A stretch of 64,000 nt of DNA from Arthrobacter sp. NIO-1057. Its GTDB lineage: Bacteria; Actinomycetota; Actinomycetes; Actinomycetales; Micrococcaceae. Position 1 is the stretch's first letter. Each line of letters opens with the position of its first letter. The notes under the pieces were generated by a model. The model saw nothing but the letters and a program-made list of their open reading frames with translations, was not told the origin of the DNA and searched no databases. Shown one piece after another: positions 25,342-33,929 of the stretch. The stretch lies in contig NZ_FMAT01000001.1 in the NCBI RefSeq assembly GCF_900094805.1, positions 682,001-746,000 of the forward strand, read 5' to 3'. Made by a program: the position numbers and the translations under genes.

Positions 25342-25495
25342 GAATTCAGGGTACAACACAAATATTTTGCGCTTAGTCCCCCAATCAAGTGTTTTCTTTG
25401 CGCCAATGAGCTTCCATGCCCAAAAATTGGCAAACACATTTGGACGGATTTTTCCTAAGGTGAAGTCATCAGCAATTTCTCGCCAAGGATGGACC

Positions 25496-26218
25496 ATGGA
25501 CTTCGCTCAGCTAACGGCCTTTCTGCTCATTTCAGTCACCTTAGCTTGCACGCCAGGTGCTGATTGGGCTTACGTCATTTCTTCTGCACTTCGGAAACAG
25601 AGCTATCAGCCGGCCGTTTGGGGACTGCTCTCGGGTTATCTTGTGCATACCGTCTTACTGGTTTGCGGAATTGCTGCACTCGTGGCCAGTTCGCCGACCA
25701 TCCTCTCGTGGCTAACGGCGGCTGGTGCCATCTACCTGCTTTGGCTAGGAATCTCCACGCTGCGCTTGAGCAAAACCGCAACATTTTTCAGTGCCCCGCA
25801 ACCATCCGCCATCGATATCACCGAAGGTGAGCCCAAGCTGGGCGAGACCAGCAACTCTCAGCTGGCTGGCAGCACGTCAATTGCCTTAGCGTCACCACCG
25901 GTACAACAAGTTCCTGCACGAACGGCCTTCTTCAAAGGGCTCCTCACAAGCGGAACCAACCCTAAAGCACTGTTGCTGTACGTGGCATTGATCCCCCAAT
26001 ATTTGGATTCAGATTTATCTCTACCTGCACCCCTGCAAACGGGCATATTAGGACTAACGCACTTCGCCGTTTCTATTGCGGTCTACTTCAGCGTGGCCTT
26101 TGCCGCACGCGCACTCCTTCGTTCCAGGCCGCTGGCGGCACGAGTTGTCACGTTAGTTTCCGGGATCATCATGATCTTGTTGTCACTAGTGCTGATCTTT
26201 GAGCAGTTTTTCGTCTAA
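25496..26218 (+). CDS. LysE/RhtB-family amino-acid exporter
   Basis: A 240-aa membrane protein that exports amino acids by proton exchange. Six hydrophobic segments in two groups of three. The family signature TPGADWAYVISSALRKQS lies at residues 19-36 and the second half contains TSGTNPKALLLYVALIPQYL. Between them is a long, hydrophilic loop of about 60 residues rich in Ser, Pro and Gln, longer than in most LysE proteins. The ATG at 25496 has AAGGA 6 nt upstream. It is divergent from the Lrp/AsnC regulator (about 150 bp shared promoter region), which supports a sensor-exporter pair. Confidence 0.9.
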   Translation: MDFAQLTAFLLISVTLACTPGADWAYVISSALRKQSYQPAVWGLLSGYLVHTVLLVCGIAALVASSPTILSWLTAAGAIYLLWLGISTLRLSKTATFFSAPQPSAIDITEGEPKLGETSNSQLAGSTSIALASPPVQQVPARTAFFKGLLTSGTNPKALLLYVALIPQYLDSDLSLPAPLQTGILGLTHFAVSIAVYFSVAFAARALLRSRPLAARVVTLVSGIIMILLSLVLIFEQFFV

Positions 26219-26229
26219 TTGCTACTTTA

Positions 26230-26265
26230 TTGAACAGTGATCAAGACAATTGAAAAGTGATCACG
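26230..26265. promoter_or_regulatory. Tandem 20-bp-spaced operator-like repeat before bioM
   Basis: TTGAACAGTGATCAAG (26230-26245) and TTGAAAAGTGATCACG (26250-26265) are the same motif with two differences, repeated exactly 20 bp apart, so on the same face of the helix. The core GTGATCA is near-palindromic. It lies about 105 bp before the bioMNY start and fits a regulator of biotin uptake, though no regulator gene is adjacent. Confidence 0.5.
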
Positions 26266-26370
26266 TATGCTCTTTACCGGTGGTGTTTCAACCATCTGTA
26301 AATACGGTCTGAACCCGGCAATCCCAATAGCCGTGCAAGCAAGGCCCACGAGCATCGCGCTGGAGCAAGT

Positions 26371-27060
26371 GTGGAACTACCCTCAATACATTTAGAAAAT
26401 GTTTCGGTTCGCTACGGCGACCGGGACGTTCTCAAGGACATCAACATCAGTCTTAATGAGCAGCGCATCGGTGTCATTGGCGCCAATGGTGCTGGGAAAA
26501 GTACCCTTTCTCGACTGCTCAACGGACTTGTGCTCCCCACCGAAGGATCTGTTCGCATTGGGGACCTAACCACCAGCCAGCATGCTAAACAAATCCGACG
26601 ACAGGTCGGGTTCGTTTTTCAGAATCCTGCCAACCAGATCATCATGCCTATCGTTTCTGACGACATTGCCTTTGGCCTCAAGAACTTGTCACTGCCCAAA
26701 GCCGAACGCACTCAACGAGTGAACGAGACCCTGCATGAACTAAATATTTCGCATCTCGCTGACCGGGAAAGCCATACGTTATCCGGCGGCGAACAGCAGA
26801 TGGTGGCGCTGGCATCTGTGCTAGCAATGCGACCTGAAACCATCATTTTTGATGAACCTACGACGATGCTGGATTTGCGTAACCGTTTGGCTTTCCAACA
26901 CGAGATCTCGAAGCTATCCCAACGAGCGATCGTCGTCACTCACGACCTAGAAATCCTCGAAGACTTCGAACGAGTTCTCGTCATCACCGACGGCACAGTT
27001 GCCTTCGACGGTCAGCCTGCCGATGCCATTGCCCACTACCGACAATGGAGTCACGCATGA
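26371..27060 (+). CDS. bioM: Biotin ECF transporter ATPase BioM
   Basis: A 229-aa energy-coupling ATPase. Walker A GANGAGKST (about residues 37-45), Q-loop FQNPANQI, signature LSGGEQQMVALASVLAM, Walker B IIFDEPTTMLDL, and the switch His in VVTHDLE. It powers biotin uptake together with BioN and the substrate-binding BioY. It begins with GTG 26371. It is the first gene of a five-gene operon and its stop overlaps the bioN start (ATGA). Identification as BioM rather than a cobalt/nickel paralogue rests on the following bioN-bioY order. Confidence 0.93.
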   Translation: MELPSIHLENVSVRYGDRDVLKDINISLNEQRIGVIGANGAGKSTLSRLLNGLVLPTEGSVRIGDLTTSQHAKQIRRQVGFVFQNPANQIIMPIVSDDIAFGLKNLSLPKAERTQRVNETLHELNISHLADRESHTLSGGEQQMVALASVLAMRPETIIFDEPTTMLDLRNRLAFQHEISKLSQRAIVVTHDLEILEDFERVLVITDGTVAFDGQPADAIAHYRQWSHA

Positions 27061-27668
27061 TCGCTGCAAATAACACGTCTTATCTTGCGCTTATAAAGCC
27101 TGGGTGGAAGTTCGGTGCCTTGCTCGTCTTGAGCATTGCGTTGTACCTCATCAATTCGTGGACCGTCTTACTGTCGATCTTCATCGTAAGTGTCGTATTA
27201 CTTCTGACGGCACGTGTGAATTTTAAACAGATCCGGCTACCGCTCATTTCATTGGCGGTCATCCTTAGTGTCGTTTTCATTCTGTTGGGCATCCAAACTG
27301 ACTGGCTCAATGCACTGCGCTCGGTTCTCAGGCTGCTGACCATGTGCCTTCTGGCCTATTCGGTCAGCCTCACAACAAAATTTGAAGCCATGCTGGAACT
27401 ATTTCAACAAGTCGCTTCGCCAGTCCGTTTTGTCGGTGGGAACCCGGCACAAATAGCTTTGGCACTTTCGATGACCATTCGCTTCATTCCCGAGCTAAAA
27501 AAGGTGTACGTAGAAGTTCGTGAAGCACAGCATGCTCGTGGACTAGCCAACAATCCGCTGGCTGTTACGGTTCCGCTAGTCATCCGCTCACTAAGAATTG
27601 CTGACGAAACTGCAGAGGCACTCGACGCTCGTGGCTACGATTCAGAGCCCGCAGCATTCCGACGCTAA
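27057..27668 (+). CDS. bioN: Biotin ECF transporter transmembrane protein BioN
   Basis: A 203-aa T-component of the BioMNY transporter. It has 4-5 membrane segments (about residues 14-60 and 85-110) and, in the last half, the two coupling-helix signatures of EcfT proteins: EAQHARGLA and LDARGYDSEP (Ala-Arg-Gly motifs). I start at ATG 27057, which overlaps the bioM stop by 4 bp; an ATG at 27045 is also in frame. It transmits ATP hydrolysis from BioM to BioY. Confidence 0.92.
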   Translation: MIAANNTSYLALIKPGWKFGALLVLSIALYLINSWTVLLSIFIVSVVLLLTARVNFKQIRLPLISLAVILSVVFILLGIQTDWLNALRSVLRLLTMCLLAYSVSLTTKFEAMLELFQQVASPVRFVGGNPAQIALALSMTIRFIPELKKVYVEVREAQHARGLANNPLAVTVPLVIRSLRIADETAEALDARGYDSEPAAFRR

Positions 27669-27704
27669 ACCATGTCATCACTCGATCAATATCAAGGAAC
27701 TTCA

Positions 27705-28283
27705 ATGTCTCGAAACCCCTCTTCTTCACAAACTAAAAATACGGTGTACATCGCTGTGTTTGCGGCGATGATCGCAGCAATGGGGTTGATGCCACCAATT
27801 ACCTTGGGCATCATCCCGGTACCAATTACTCTCCAAACCCTCGGCGTGATGCTCGCTGGCGCCCTGCTGGGCCCATGGCGAGGCGCTATGGCGTCGCTGG
27901 TGGTCGTGGTTCTCGCTGTCGCCGGGCTTCCACTGCTCTCAGGTGGTCGTGGTGGCCTTGCCGTTTTGCTCGGACCCACCGGTGGATATTTGGTCGGATG
28001 GGTTTTCGGTTCACTAGTGATCGGCGCACTGTTCAAGTATTGGGTTCTACGCAGGACCGGTAATACTGCACGCTTCCTTGCCGGACTCGCATCGGTCATC
28101 ATTGGTGGAATCGGTGTGATCTACCTATGTGGTGTGCCGTGGACCTCCGTGGCCACAGGTATTGATTTTGGAACTTCCCTCGTCGGATCCGCAGCTTTCC
28201 TCCCAGGCGATTTGTTCAAAGCCGTCGTGACAACACTCGTTGCCCTCACAGTTCATCGCAGCTACCGAGGACTAATGAGCTAA
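27705..28283 (+). CDS. bioY: Biotin ECF transporter substrate-binding protein BioY
   Basis: A 192-aa S-component of the biotin transporter with about six membrane helices. Characteristic segments: PITLGIIPVPITLQTLGVMLAGALLGPWRGAMAS, LLSGGRGGLAVLLGPTGGYLVGW, GIGVIYLCG, and FLPGDLFKAV. The ATG at 27705 has AAGGA 7 nt upstream and is preferred over an in-frame ATG at 27672. It lies 36 bp after bioN. BioY binds biotin with nanomolar affinity in known systems. Confidence 0.95.
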   Translation: MSRNPSSSQTKNTVYIAVFAAMIAAMGLMPPITLGIIPVPITLQTLGVMLAGALLGPWRGAMASLVVVVLAVAGLPLLSGGRGGLAVLLGPTGGYLVGWVFGSLVIGALFKYWVLRRTGNTARFLAGLASVIIGGIGVIYLCGVPWTSVATGIDFGTSLVGSAAFLPGDLFKAVVTTLVALTVHRSYRGLMS

Positions 28284-28287
28284 ATAC

Positions 28288-29724
28288 ATGAACTTTTGGG
28301 ATGCTCTGACGAGCTGGGCGGAATGTTTACCGCACAAGTCTGCAGTTGTTTCACTAACTGGTGAGTTGACCTACGCCCAGCTCGCAGGACGCGCCCAACA
28401 CTTGGCTCGTACGCTGCGTGAACTACCGGAGCAGCGTGTGGGAATACTGGCGAACGACCCGATAACGATGGCTGTCGGGTTTCACGGAGCGGCTTTGGCA
28501 GGAAAAACCTTGGTCATTCTCGACCCATCCTGGCCAGAGGCTCTACTTCACACGATGGTTTCAACCCTCAAATGCGCCCACATCATGACTGATTTCAGTG
28601 CCGCGGATCTACAGAAAATCCCCGCCACAGTCTTCACGATTTCAGAGAATGCCGACAATGCCCCATGGGTTGCCCAAGAGCATCCAGAGGACCGAGAACT
28701 CCTGATCATTTGCACTTCAGGAACTACTTCACGGCCTAAGGCCATCATTAGGACAGCCAGATCTTGGCAGTGTTCAGTGGAAGTCGGAGCTCCGATACTG
28801 AAAGCCACCGAAGCGAGTATTACTTTGTCGCCCGGACCGATATCTCACGGACTTGGCCTCTACTCGCTAGTGGAGTCCATCCACACAGGCGGAACATTTG
28901 TTGGGTCCGGACGATGGAGCACACAAGGAGCCAAGAATCTTTTAGGTCGCCTCAGATGCAACCGAGTAGTCACGGTGCCGACAATACTTGATCGTTTATT
29001 CTCCGATATGGAATTGCAACAGCTCGCGAGCATTCGTTGGGTCATCAGTGGTGGTGAATCATTATCACCGCGGATCGTGGCTCAGCTTCAAAAGTTGCCA
29101 TCCTATGAATCGTGCGTTGAGTATTTCGGAAGTAGCGAGCACAGCCTGATCGCTTATTCACATAGAGACACCAATGAACAACTAAGCGATGGTTTCTCTG
29201 GACAACTCTTTCCAACTGTTTCAGTGCACCTTCATGCAGTCGATCCAGTCACGGGGATCGGCACTGCCTACGTAGACAGTCCTTTTAACGCCATCGGATA
29301 CGATCCCCATACGGCACCATCTATAGCTCGGTGCAACGCTTCAACGAGTACATTGGATCAGGCAAGGCAATTCAGCGACCAGCAGATTGCCTTCATTCGC
29401 CGCGAGGATGGAATGCTCAACCTGCATGGCAATAATATTCATCCCGCGGAAATCATCGCCGTGTTTTCAACTTTGAACATGACTGAAGTCAAAATTCATC
29501 TCGATACCGAAAGCGATAAGCCTCGGCTGATTGCCTATGTTCGCTCCCCCGTTATTGACGGTGAACTTCTTCGAGAAAACCTGTTTGAGCAGTTGCCTGT
29601 ATTCAAAGTCCCTCACGAGGTTGTGTCACTTAATAGCTGGCCTCAAGGTTTTAGCGGTAAAGCCTCGATTACTGCCTTGTCGGACGATGCCCCAGAAATA
29701 CTTAAGAGAATACAAATACGATGA
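28288..29724 (+). CDS. Acyl-adenylate-forming CoA ligase (YhfT-like)
   Basis: A 478-aa AMP-binding enzyme. The phosphate loop ICTSGTTSRPK is at about residues 140-150. The adenine-binding YFGSSEH and a hinge-like FIRREDGMLNLHGN (about 370-383), then FSGKAS with the catalytic Lys near the C-terminus, complete the family pattern, so an acyl-AMP / acyl-CoA synthetase is the natural call. It starts 4 bp after bioY stop and overlaps the thiolase start by 4 bp, so it belongs to the biotin operon. Bacillus has a comparable bioY-yhfT-yhfS group. The acid substrate is unknown; a pimelate-like or fatty acid would fit. Confidence 0.8.
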   Translation: MNFWDALTSWAECLPHKSAVVSLTGELTYAQLAGRAQHLARTLRELPEQRVGILANDPITMAVGFHGAALAGKTLVILDPSWPEALLHTMVSTLKCAHIMTDFSAADLQKIPATVFTISENADNAPWVAQEHPEDRELLIICTSGTTSRPKAIIRTARSWQCSVEVGAPILKATEASITLSPGPISHGLGLYSLVESIHTGGTFVGSGRWSTQGAKNLLGRLRCNRVVTVPTILDRLFSDMELQQLASIRWVISGGESLSPRIVAQLQKLPSYESCVEYFGSSEHSLIAYSHRDTNEQLSDGFSGQLFPTVSVHLHAVDPVTGIGTAYVDSPFNAIGYDPHTAPSIARCNASTSTLDQARQFSDQQIAFIRREDGMLNLHGNNIHPAEIIAVFSTLNMTEVKIHLDTESDKPRLIAYVRSPVIDGELLRENLFEQLPVFKVPHEVVSLNSWPQGFSGKASITALSDDAPEILKRIQIR

Positions 29725-30884
29725 ATAACGCCTACATCATTGATGCCCTTCGTACTCCTATCGTCCGTGCTGGCAAAGAATACTCTCGCATCAGCGCCGA
29801 CAAGCTTCTTGCTCCATTGCTAACTGCCTTGGTGGAAAGAGCGGGGATAGATGCAGTTCATGTTGACCATGTGTTTCTTGGCAATGCAGCTGGCCCAGGT
29901 GGAAATATCGCTCGTGTAGCCGTTCTCGCATCGGTCTTGCCTGAGACGGTGAGCGCCACCAGTATGGATGCCCAGTGCGCCAGTGGCTTAGAAGCAATTG
30001 CAGCGGGGGCTCGGATGATTCGTTGCGGTGAAGCGGATATCGTTCTAGCTGGCGGCGTCGAATCCGTAAGCACGGCACCATGGCGGGTTGAGAAACAAGA
30101 ATCCGTCACGGCACCACCAAAATTATATTCACGTGCAAGGTTCACCCCGGTTCCAAATGCTGACCCGGAAATGGGCGTCGCAGCCGAAAACATCGCCGCC
30201 CGGTACAGCATCAGCAGGGAGCGCCAAGATAGTTTCGCTTTACAAAGCCACCAACGGGCCGTGAAGGCTCAGGCAGAAGGCGTATTTGACGATGAGTTGC
30301 TCCCCACACGCTCCTCAACAGGACTCGTTTCTGAAGACACCTGTCCCCGGCCTTCACTCACCGAAAAGAAACTCTCCGCGCTCAAACCAGCTTTTGTGGA
30401 GAGTGGAAGCGTTACGGCAGGAAACTCGTGCCCCATAAATGATGGGGCCAGCGTCGTGCTGTTGGTGAGTGAGAAGGTAAGGCAGTCATTGAGCCCATCC
30501 TTCGCGTTGAAGTATTTGACTGCAGCTTCGGGCGCGTATGATCCGGAACTTCTCGGAATGGCTGCCGTTCCTGCCTATCAAAAGCTCCAAAAGCAGCTAG
30601 GACAGGAACAGTCGCAGCATGCGCCGTTGATTGAGTTTAATGAAGCATTTGCTGTTCAGGCATTAGCTTGCCTAGACATCTTGGGTATCGACCCGACAAC
30701 AGTTAATCGCAACGGTGGCGCATTAGCCTTGGGACATCCATACGGTGCTAGTGGCGCGATATTGACTACGAGACTGTTCTGGCAGGCTCAAAAACAGGGA
30801 CATTCCGGTCAGCGCGCCTTGGCACTGATGGCAGCTGCAGGTGGAACGGGAAGTGCTATCGCTTTTGAATCCGTCGTTTCCTGA
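29721..30884 (+). CDS. Thiolase-family protein (YhfS-like), second catalytic Cys absent
   Basis: A 387-aa thiolase-fold enzyme. The nucleophilic Cys86 is in DAQCASGLEA, the NEAF motif in EFNEAFAVQ, and His339 in LALGHPYGASGA. The usual C-terminal C-x-G-G-G motif, which carries the general-base Cys, reads M-A371-A-A-G-G-T-G, so the second cysteine is Ala. Activity may be altered. It overlaps the ligase by 4 bp and ends the operon. In Bacillus YhfS-type genes accompany bioY, and a role in making a biotin precursor or salvaging acyl groups has been suggested. Function here is inference. Confidence 0.8.
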   Translation: MNNAYIIDALRTPIVRAGKEYSRISADKLLAPLLTALVERAGIDAVHVDHVFLGNAAGPGGNIARVAVLASVLPETVSATSMDAQCASGLEAIAAGARMIRCGEADIVLAGGVESVSTAPWRVEKQESVTAPPKLYSRARFTPVPNADPEMGVAAENIAARYSISRERQDSFALQSHQRAVKAQAEGVFDDELLPTRSSTGLVSEDTCPRPSLTEKKLSALKPAFVESGSVTAGNSCPINDGASVVLLVSEKVRQSLSPSFALKYLTAASGAYDPELLGMAAVPAYQKLQKQLGQEQSQHAPLIEFNEAFAVQALACLDILGIDPTTVNRNGGALALGHPYGASGAILTTRLFWQAQKQGHSGQRALALMAAAGGTGSAIAFESVVS

Positions 30885-30902
30885 GGTCAAGCACCGACAA
30901 GG

Positions 30903-31247
30903 CTAAATATTAAAACCGAGGGCGCGCATCTGTTCGCGACCATCGTCGGTAATTCGTTCTGGTCCCCACGGTGGAGTCCATACCCAATTGATGTGGTGAA
31001 CAGTCACGAGGTTCTCCAGGGCTTGGCTAACTTGCTCTTCAATGATGTCAGTCAGCGGGCATGCTGGCGTTGTCAGTGTCATAGCAATTTCAAGCACAGC
31101 GCCTTCAACAAAACGCAACCCATAAACGAGTCCTAAATCAACAATGTTGACCCCAAGTTCGGGGTCAATGACGTCTTTGAGCGCTTCTTCGACCTCTTCA
31201 ATTGGACGGGCAATCCTGGTCTTTGCAGTTGGTACAGCTTCGCTCAT
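30903..31247 (-). CDS. SufT-like Fe-S assembly protein (second copy, DUF59)
   Basis: A 114-aa MIP18/DUF59 protein. It shares 77 of 97 aligned residues (hand count) with the SufT of the suf operon, including VIDPELGVNIVDLGL, the conserved Cys in PACPLTDIIEEQV and the C-terminus PPWGPERITDDGR. I start at ATG 31247 (MSEAVP). It lies downstream of the suf operon but beyond its terminator (31417-31455), so it has its own promoter. Family members help load Fe-S clusters into target proteins. It is convergent with the thiolase gene, 18 bp away. Confidence 0.88.
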   Translation of the reverse strand: MSEAVPTAKTRIARPIEEVEEALKDVIDPELGVNIVDLGLVYGLRFVEGAVLEIAMTLTTPACPLTDIIEEQVSQALENLVTVHHINWVWTPPWGPERITDDGREQMRALGFNI

Positions 31248-31416
31248 TGAACACCCCACACACATCTATAAGGTTTACCTAAATATATTTAATGACACTA
31301 TAGTCACGTTTTTAGGGTGTTAGCTAATTTTTGGCTTCACACGTCATGCAAAGACAGATTTGTGAACGTTCATCTCGACGTTGCTCAATCAGAAACAGTA
31401 GTTCCGGATTAAAACA

Positions 31417-31455
31417 CAGAGGCTGCAATCATTCGAAAAATGATTGCAGCCTCTG
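31417..31455 (-). terminator. Terminator of the suf operon
   Basis: A perfect 17-bp stem (CAGAGGCTGCAATCATT with its complement) and a 5-nt loop, 17 bp past the sufT stop. Confidence 0.85.
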
Positions 31456-31471
31456 AGTGGATTGGTCGAAC

Positions 31472-31816
31472 TTAGATATTGAACCCTAGGGCTCGCATCT
31501 GGTCGCGACCATCGTCAGTAATGCGCTCTGGACCCCAAGGTGGCATCCAGACCCAATTCAGACGGTGATCATCAACGATGTTCTCCAGGGCCTTGCTAAC
31601 CTGCTCTTCGATAATATCGGTGAGCGGGCAAGCCGCGGTGGTCAAGGTCATGTCCAGTAGCAGTACGCCGTCATCTGCGTACTTCAGGCCATAGAGCAAC
31701 CCCAGGTCGACGATATTAACACCGAGCTCGGGGTCAATAACGTCCTTGAGTGCTTCCTCAACATCTTCCAAAGGAGTCGAAACGGCTCCCTGGCTCTGTT
31801 CGGTTGATTCGCTCAT
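31472..31816 (-). CDS. sufT: Fe-S assembly accessory protein SufT
   Basis: A 114-aa DUF59 protein at the end of the suf operon. It shows VIDPELGVNIVDLGLLYGL, the conserved Cys in AACPLTDIIEEQV and the family C-terminus. SufT acts in maturation or transfer of Fe-S clusters to apo-proteins. It follows sufC by 10 bp. Position as the last gene is typical of actinobacterial suf operons (Rv1466 in M. tuberculosis). Confidence 0.93.
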   Translation of the reverse strand: MSESTEQSQGAVSTPLEDVEEALKDVIDPELGVNIVDLGLLYGLKYADDGVLLLDMTLTTAACPLTDIIEEQVSKALENIVDDHRLNWVWMPPWGPERITDDGRDQMRALGFNI

Positions 31817-31826
31817 AAAATTACCT

Positions 31827-32585
31827 TTAGGCCTTGACGTTCAGGTAGCGGTCGTAGCCTTCTTCTTCAAGGCGGTCAGCCAGCTCAGGGCCGCCCTGTT
31901 CTGCAACACGGCCGTCCACGAACACGTGCACGAAGTCTGGCTTGATGTAGCGCAGGATGCGGGTGTAGTGGGTGATCAGCAGGGTACCCATGTTGTTCTC
32001 GTCCTGAGCGCGGTTAACACCCTCGGAAACGATCTTCAACGCGTCAACGTCCAGACCCGAGTCGGTCTCGTCCAAAACAGCGAACTTAGGCTTGAACAGT
32101 TCCAGCTGCAGGATCTCAACACGCTTCTTCTCACCACCGGAGAAGCCTTCGTTGACGTTACGGCCAGCGAAGTCAGCATCGATCTTCAGCTTGCTCATTG
32201 CTTCCTTGACATCCTTGGTCCAGGTACGCAGCTTCGGAGCTTCTCCGTCGATGGCGGTCTTGGCGGTGCGCAGGAAGTTGGTCATGGTGACGCCTGGTAC
32301 CTCTACTGGGTACTGCATAGCCAGGAACAGACCAGCCTTCGCGCGCTCGTCGACGCTCATCTCCAGCACATCTTCGCCGTCAAGGGCAATGGAGCCCGAG
32401 GTGACGGTGTAGCGTGGGTGACCAGCAATGGTCGAAGCAAGGGTGGACTTGCCCGAACCGTTAGGACCCATGATTGCGTGGGTCTCGCCGGTGTTGATGG
32501 TTAGGGTTACACCCTTGAGAATTTCCTTCTCGCCCTGCTCGGTTTCAATCGAGACGTGCAGGTCCTTGATTTCCAGAGTAGACAT
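31827..32585 (-). CDS. sufC: Fe-S cluster assembly ATPase SufC
   Basis: A 252-aa ABC-type ATPase of the SufBCD scaffold. Walker A GPNGSGKST (about residues 39-47), the signature NEGFSGGEKKRVEILQ, Walker B FAVLDETDSGLD and the switch His in LLITHYTRIL. It provides ATP hydrolysis for assembling Fe-S clusters on SufB/SufD. ATG at 32585. It lies 61 bp downstream of sufD and 10 bp upstream of sufT. Confidence 0.97.
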   Translation of the reverse strand: MSTLEIKDLHVSIETEQGEKEILKGVTLTINTGETHAIMGPNGSGKSTLASTIAGHPRYTVTSGSIALDGEDVLEMSVDERAKAGLFLAMQYPVEVPGVTMTNFLRTAKTAIDGEAPKLRTWTKDVKEAMSKLKIDADFAGRNVNEGFSGGEKKRVEILQLELFKPKFAVLDETDSGLDVDALKIVSEGVNRAQDENNMGTLLITHYTRILRYIKPDFVHVFVDGRVAEQGGPELADRLEEEGYDRYLNVKA

Positions 32586-32646
32586 ACGTCGTTCCGTTTC
32601 TTTCTAAAAAGCTCTATGGCTAAAAAGCTGGTGAAGCAGGCACTGA

Positions 32647-33927
32647 CTAGTTGTCAGTTGCAGCCAGTTCTTCTTCGATGGTGTCGGTCAAACGCTCCTG
32701 CAGAGCTTCATCACCGATCTGCTGAACGATCTCGTTCAAGAAACCACGTACTACCAGGCGGCGTGCGGTCTTTTCGTCTATACCGCGAGCCATCAGGTAG
32801 AACAGGTGCTCATCATCGAAGCGACCGGTGGTCGATGCGTGACCCGCACCGTCAATCAGGCCGGTTTCGATTTCCAGGTTTGGAACCGAGTCCGCACGAG
32901 CACCATCGGTCAACACCAGGTTGCGGTTGGCTTCGTAGGAGTCGGTGCCAACAGCTTCCTTCTGGATCAGCACGTCGCCAACCCAAACGGTGTGTGCGTC
33001 CTTGCCCTGTAGGGCACCCTTGTAAAGAACATTCGACTTGCAGTTGGCCACTGCGTGGTCAACAAACAGACGGTGTTCCAGGTGCTGTCCGGCATCTGCG
33101 AAGTACAGACCGTAGAGCTCGATTTCCGCGCGTTCGCCGATGAAGCGAGCCGATGGGTTCACGCGCACCAGATCGCCACCGAAGGATACGGCGATGTGCT
33201 TGAAGGATGCGCCCTGAGCAACGAGTGCCTGCTGCGATGATGCATGTACTGCGTCATCTTCCCAAGCCTGCAAGGAGACAACGGTCAAGCGAGCGTTGGC
33301 GTGAACGTCAAATTCAACGTTCTGAGCCAGCACTGCTGAACCAACGTGATCCAAGATCACGGTGGCTTCCGAGTTTTCCTCAGCCACAATGATCAAGTGC
33401 TGAGCTGCTGGAGCCAGCGATTCGCCGGTGATGCGAACACTTGCCTTCGCACCCTCTGCATTCTTAGGAATGGTCACAACCTGAGTCTGGGAAGCGTACT
33501 TCCAAGCGTTGGCCGAGACGCGATCATCTGGGGTGTGCGCAACACCGTTCAAGGCATCATCAGAAGAAACGACGGTCAGCGTGGCGATGTCATTACCCGA
33601 CAGTTCAACCTTTGGAGCAGCACCGGTGAGCTCGTCACTGTGCAGACCCTTCAGGCGCTTGAGCGGGGTGAAACGCCAATCCTCTTCACGACCGGTCAGC
33701 TTGGCGAAGTCCTCAACGTTGGTGCTGGTCAGACGACCTGCACGCGAGGAATCCGGCACGCCAACTCCCCCGCCGTGGCTGTGAGCCTTAGCGGAAGCTC
33801 CACCCAAAGGTGAGCTGTCGTTTTCGTTGATTGGCGAAAGGTTTTCGCCCTCTTCGGTGAAACCAGGAATGGATGGGGCGCCGATGCGCACCTTCTCATC
33901 TGGGATATGGGTGGTGGTCTCCGACAT
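32647..33927 (-). CDS. sufD: Fe-S cluster assembly protein SufD
   Basis: A 426-aa beta-helix scaffold subunit. The N-terminal 110 residues are a helical region, followed by a long right-handed helix with the Suf-family pattern (SARFIGERAEIELYGLYFADAGQHLEHR, then KSNVLYKGALQGKDAHTVWVG and RADSVPNLEIETG). The conserved histidine cluster near TGLIDGAGHASTTG is present. It pairs with SufB to hold the nascent cluster. It follows sufB with a 2-nt gap. Confidence 0.95.
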   Translation of the reverse strand: MSETTTHIPDEKVRIGAPSIPGFTEEGENLSPINENDSSPLGGASAKAHSHGGGVGVPDSSRAGRLTSTNVEDFAKLTGREEDWRFTPLKRLKGLHSDELTGAAPKVELSGNDIATLTVVSSDDALNGVAHTPDDRVSANAWKYASQTQVVTIPKNAEGAKASVRITGESLAPAAQHLIIVAEENSEATVILDHVGSAVLAQNVEFDVHANARLTVVSLQAWEDDAVHASSQQALVAQGASFKHIAVSFGGDLVRVNPSARFIGERAEIELYGLYFADAGQHLEHRLFVDHAVANCKSNVLYKGALQGKDAHTVWVGDVLIQKEAVGTDSYEANRNLVLTDGARADSVPNLEIETGLIDGAGHASTTGRFDDEHLFYLMARGIDEKTARRLVVRGFLNEIVQQIGDEALQERLTDTIEEELAATDN

Positions 33928-33929
33928 TC

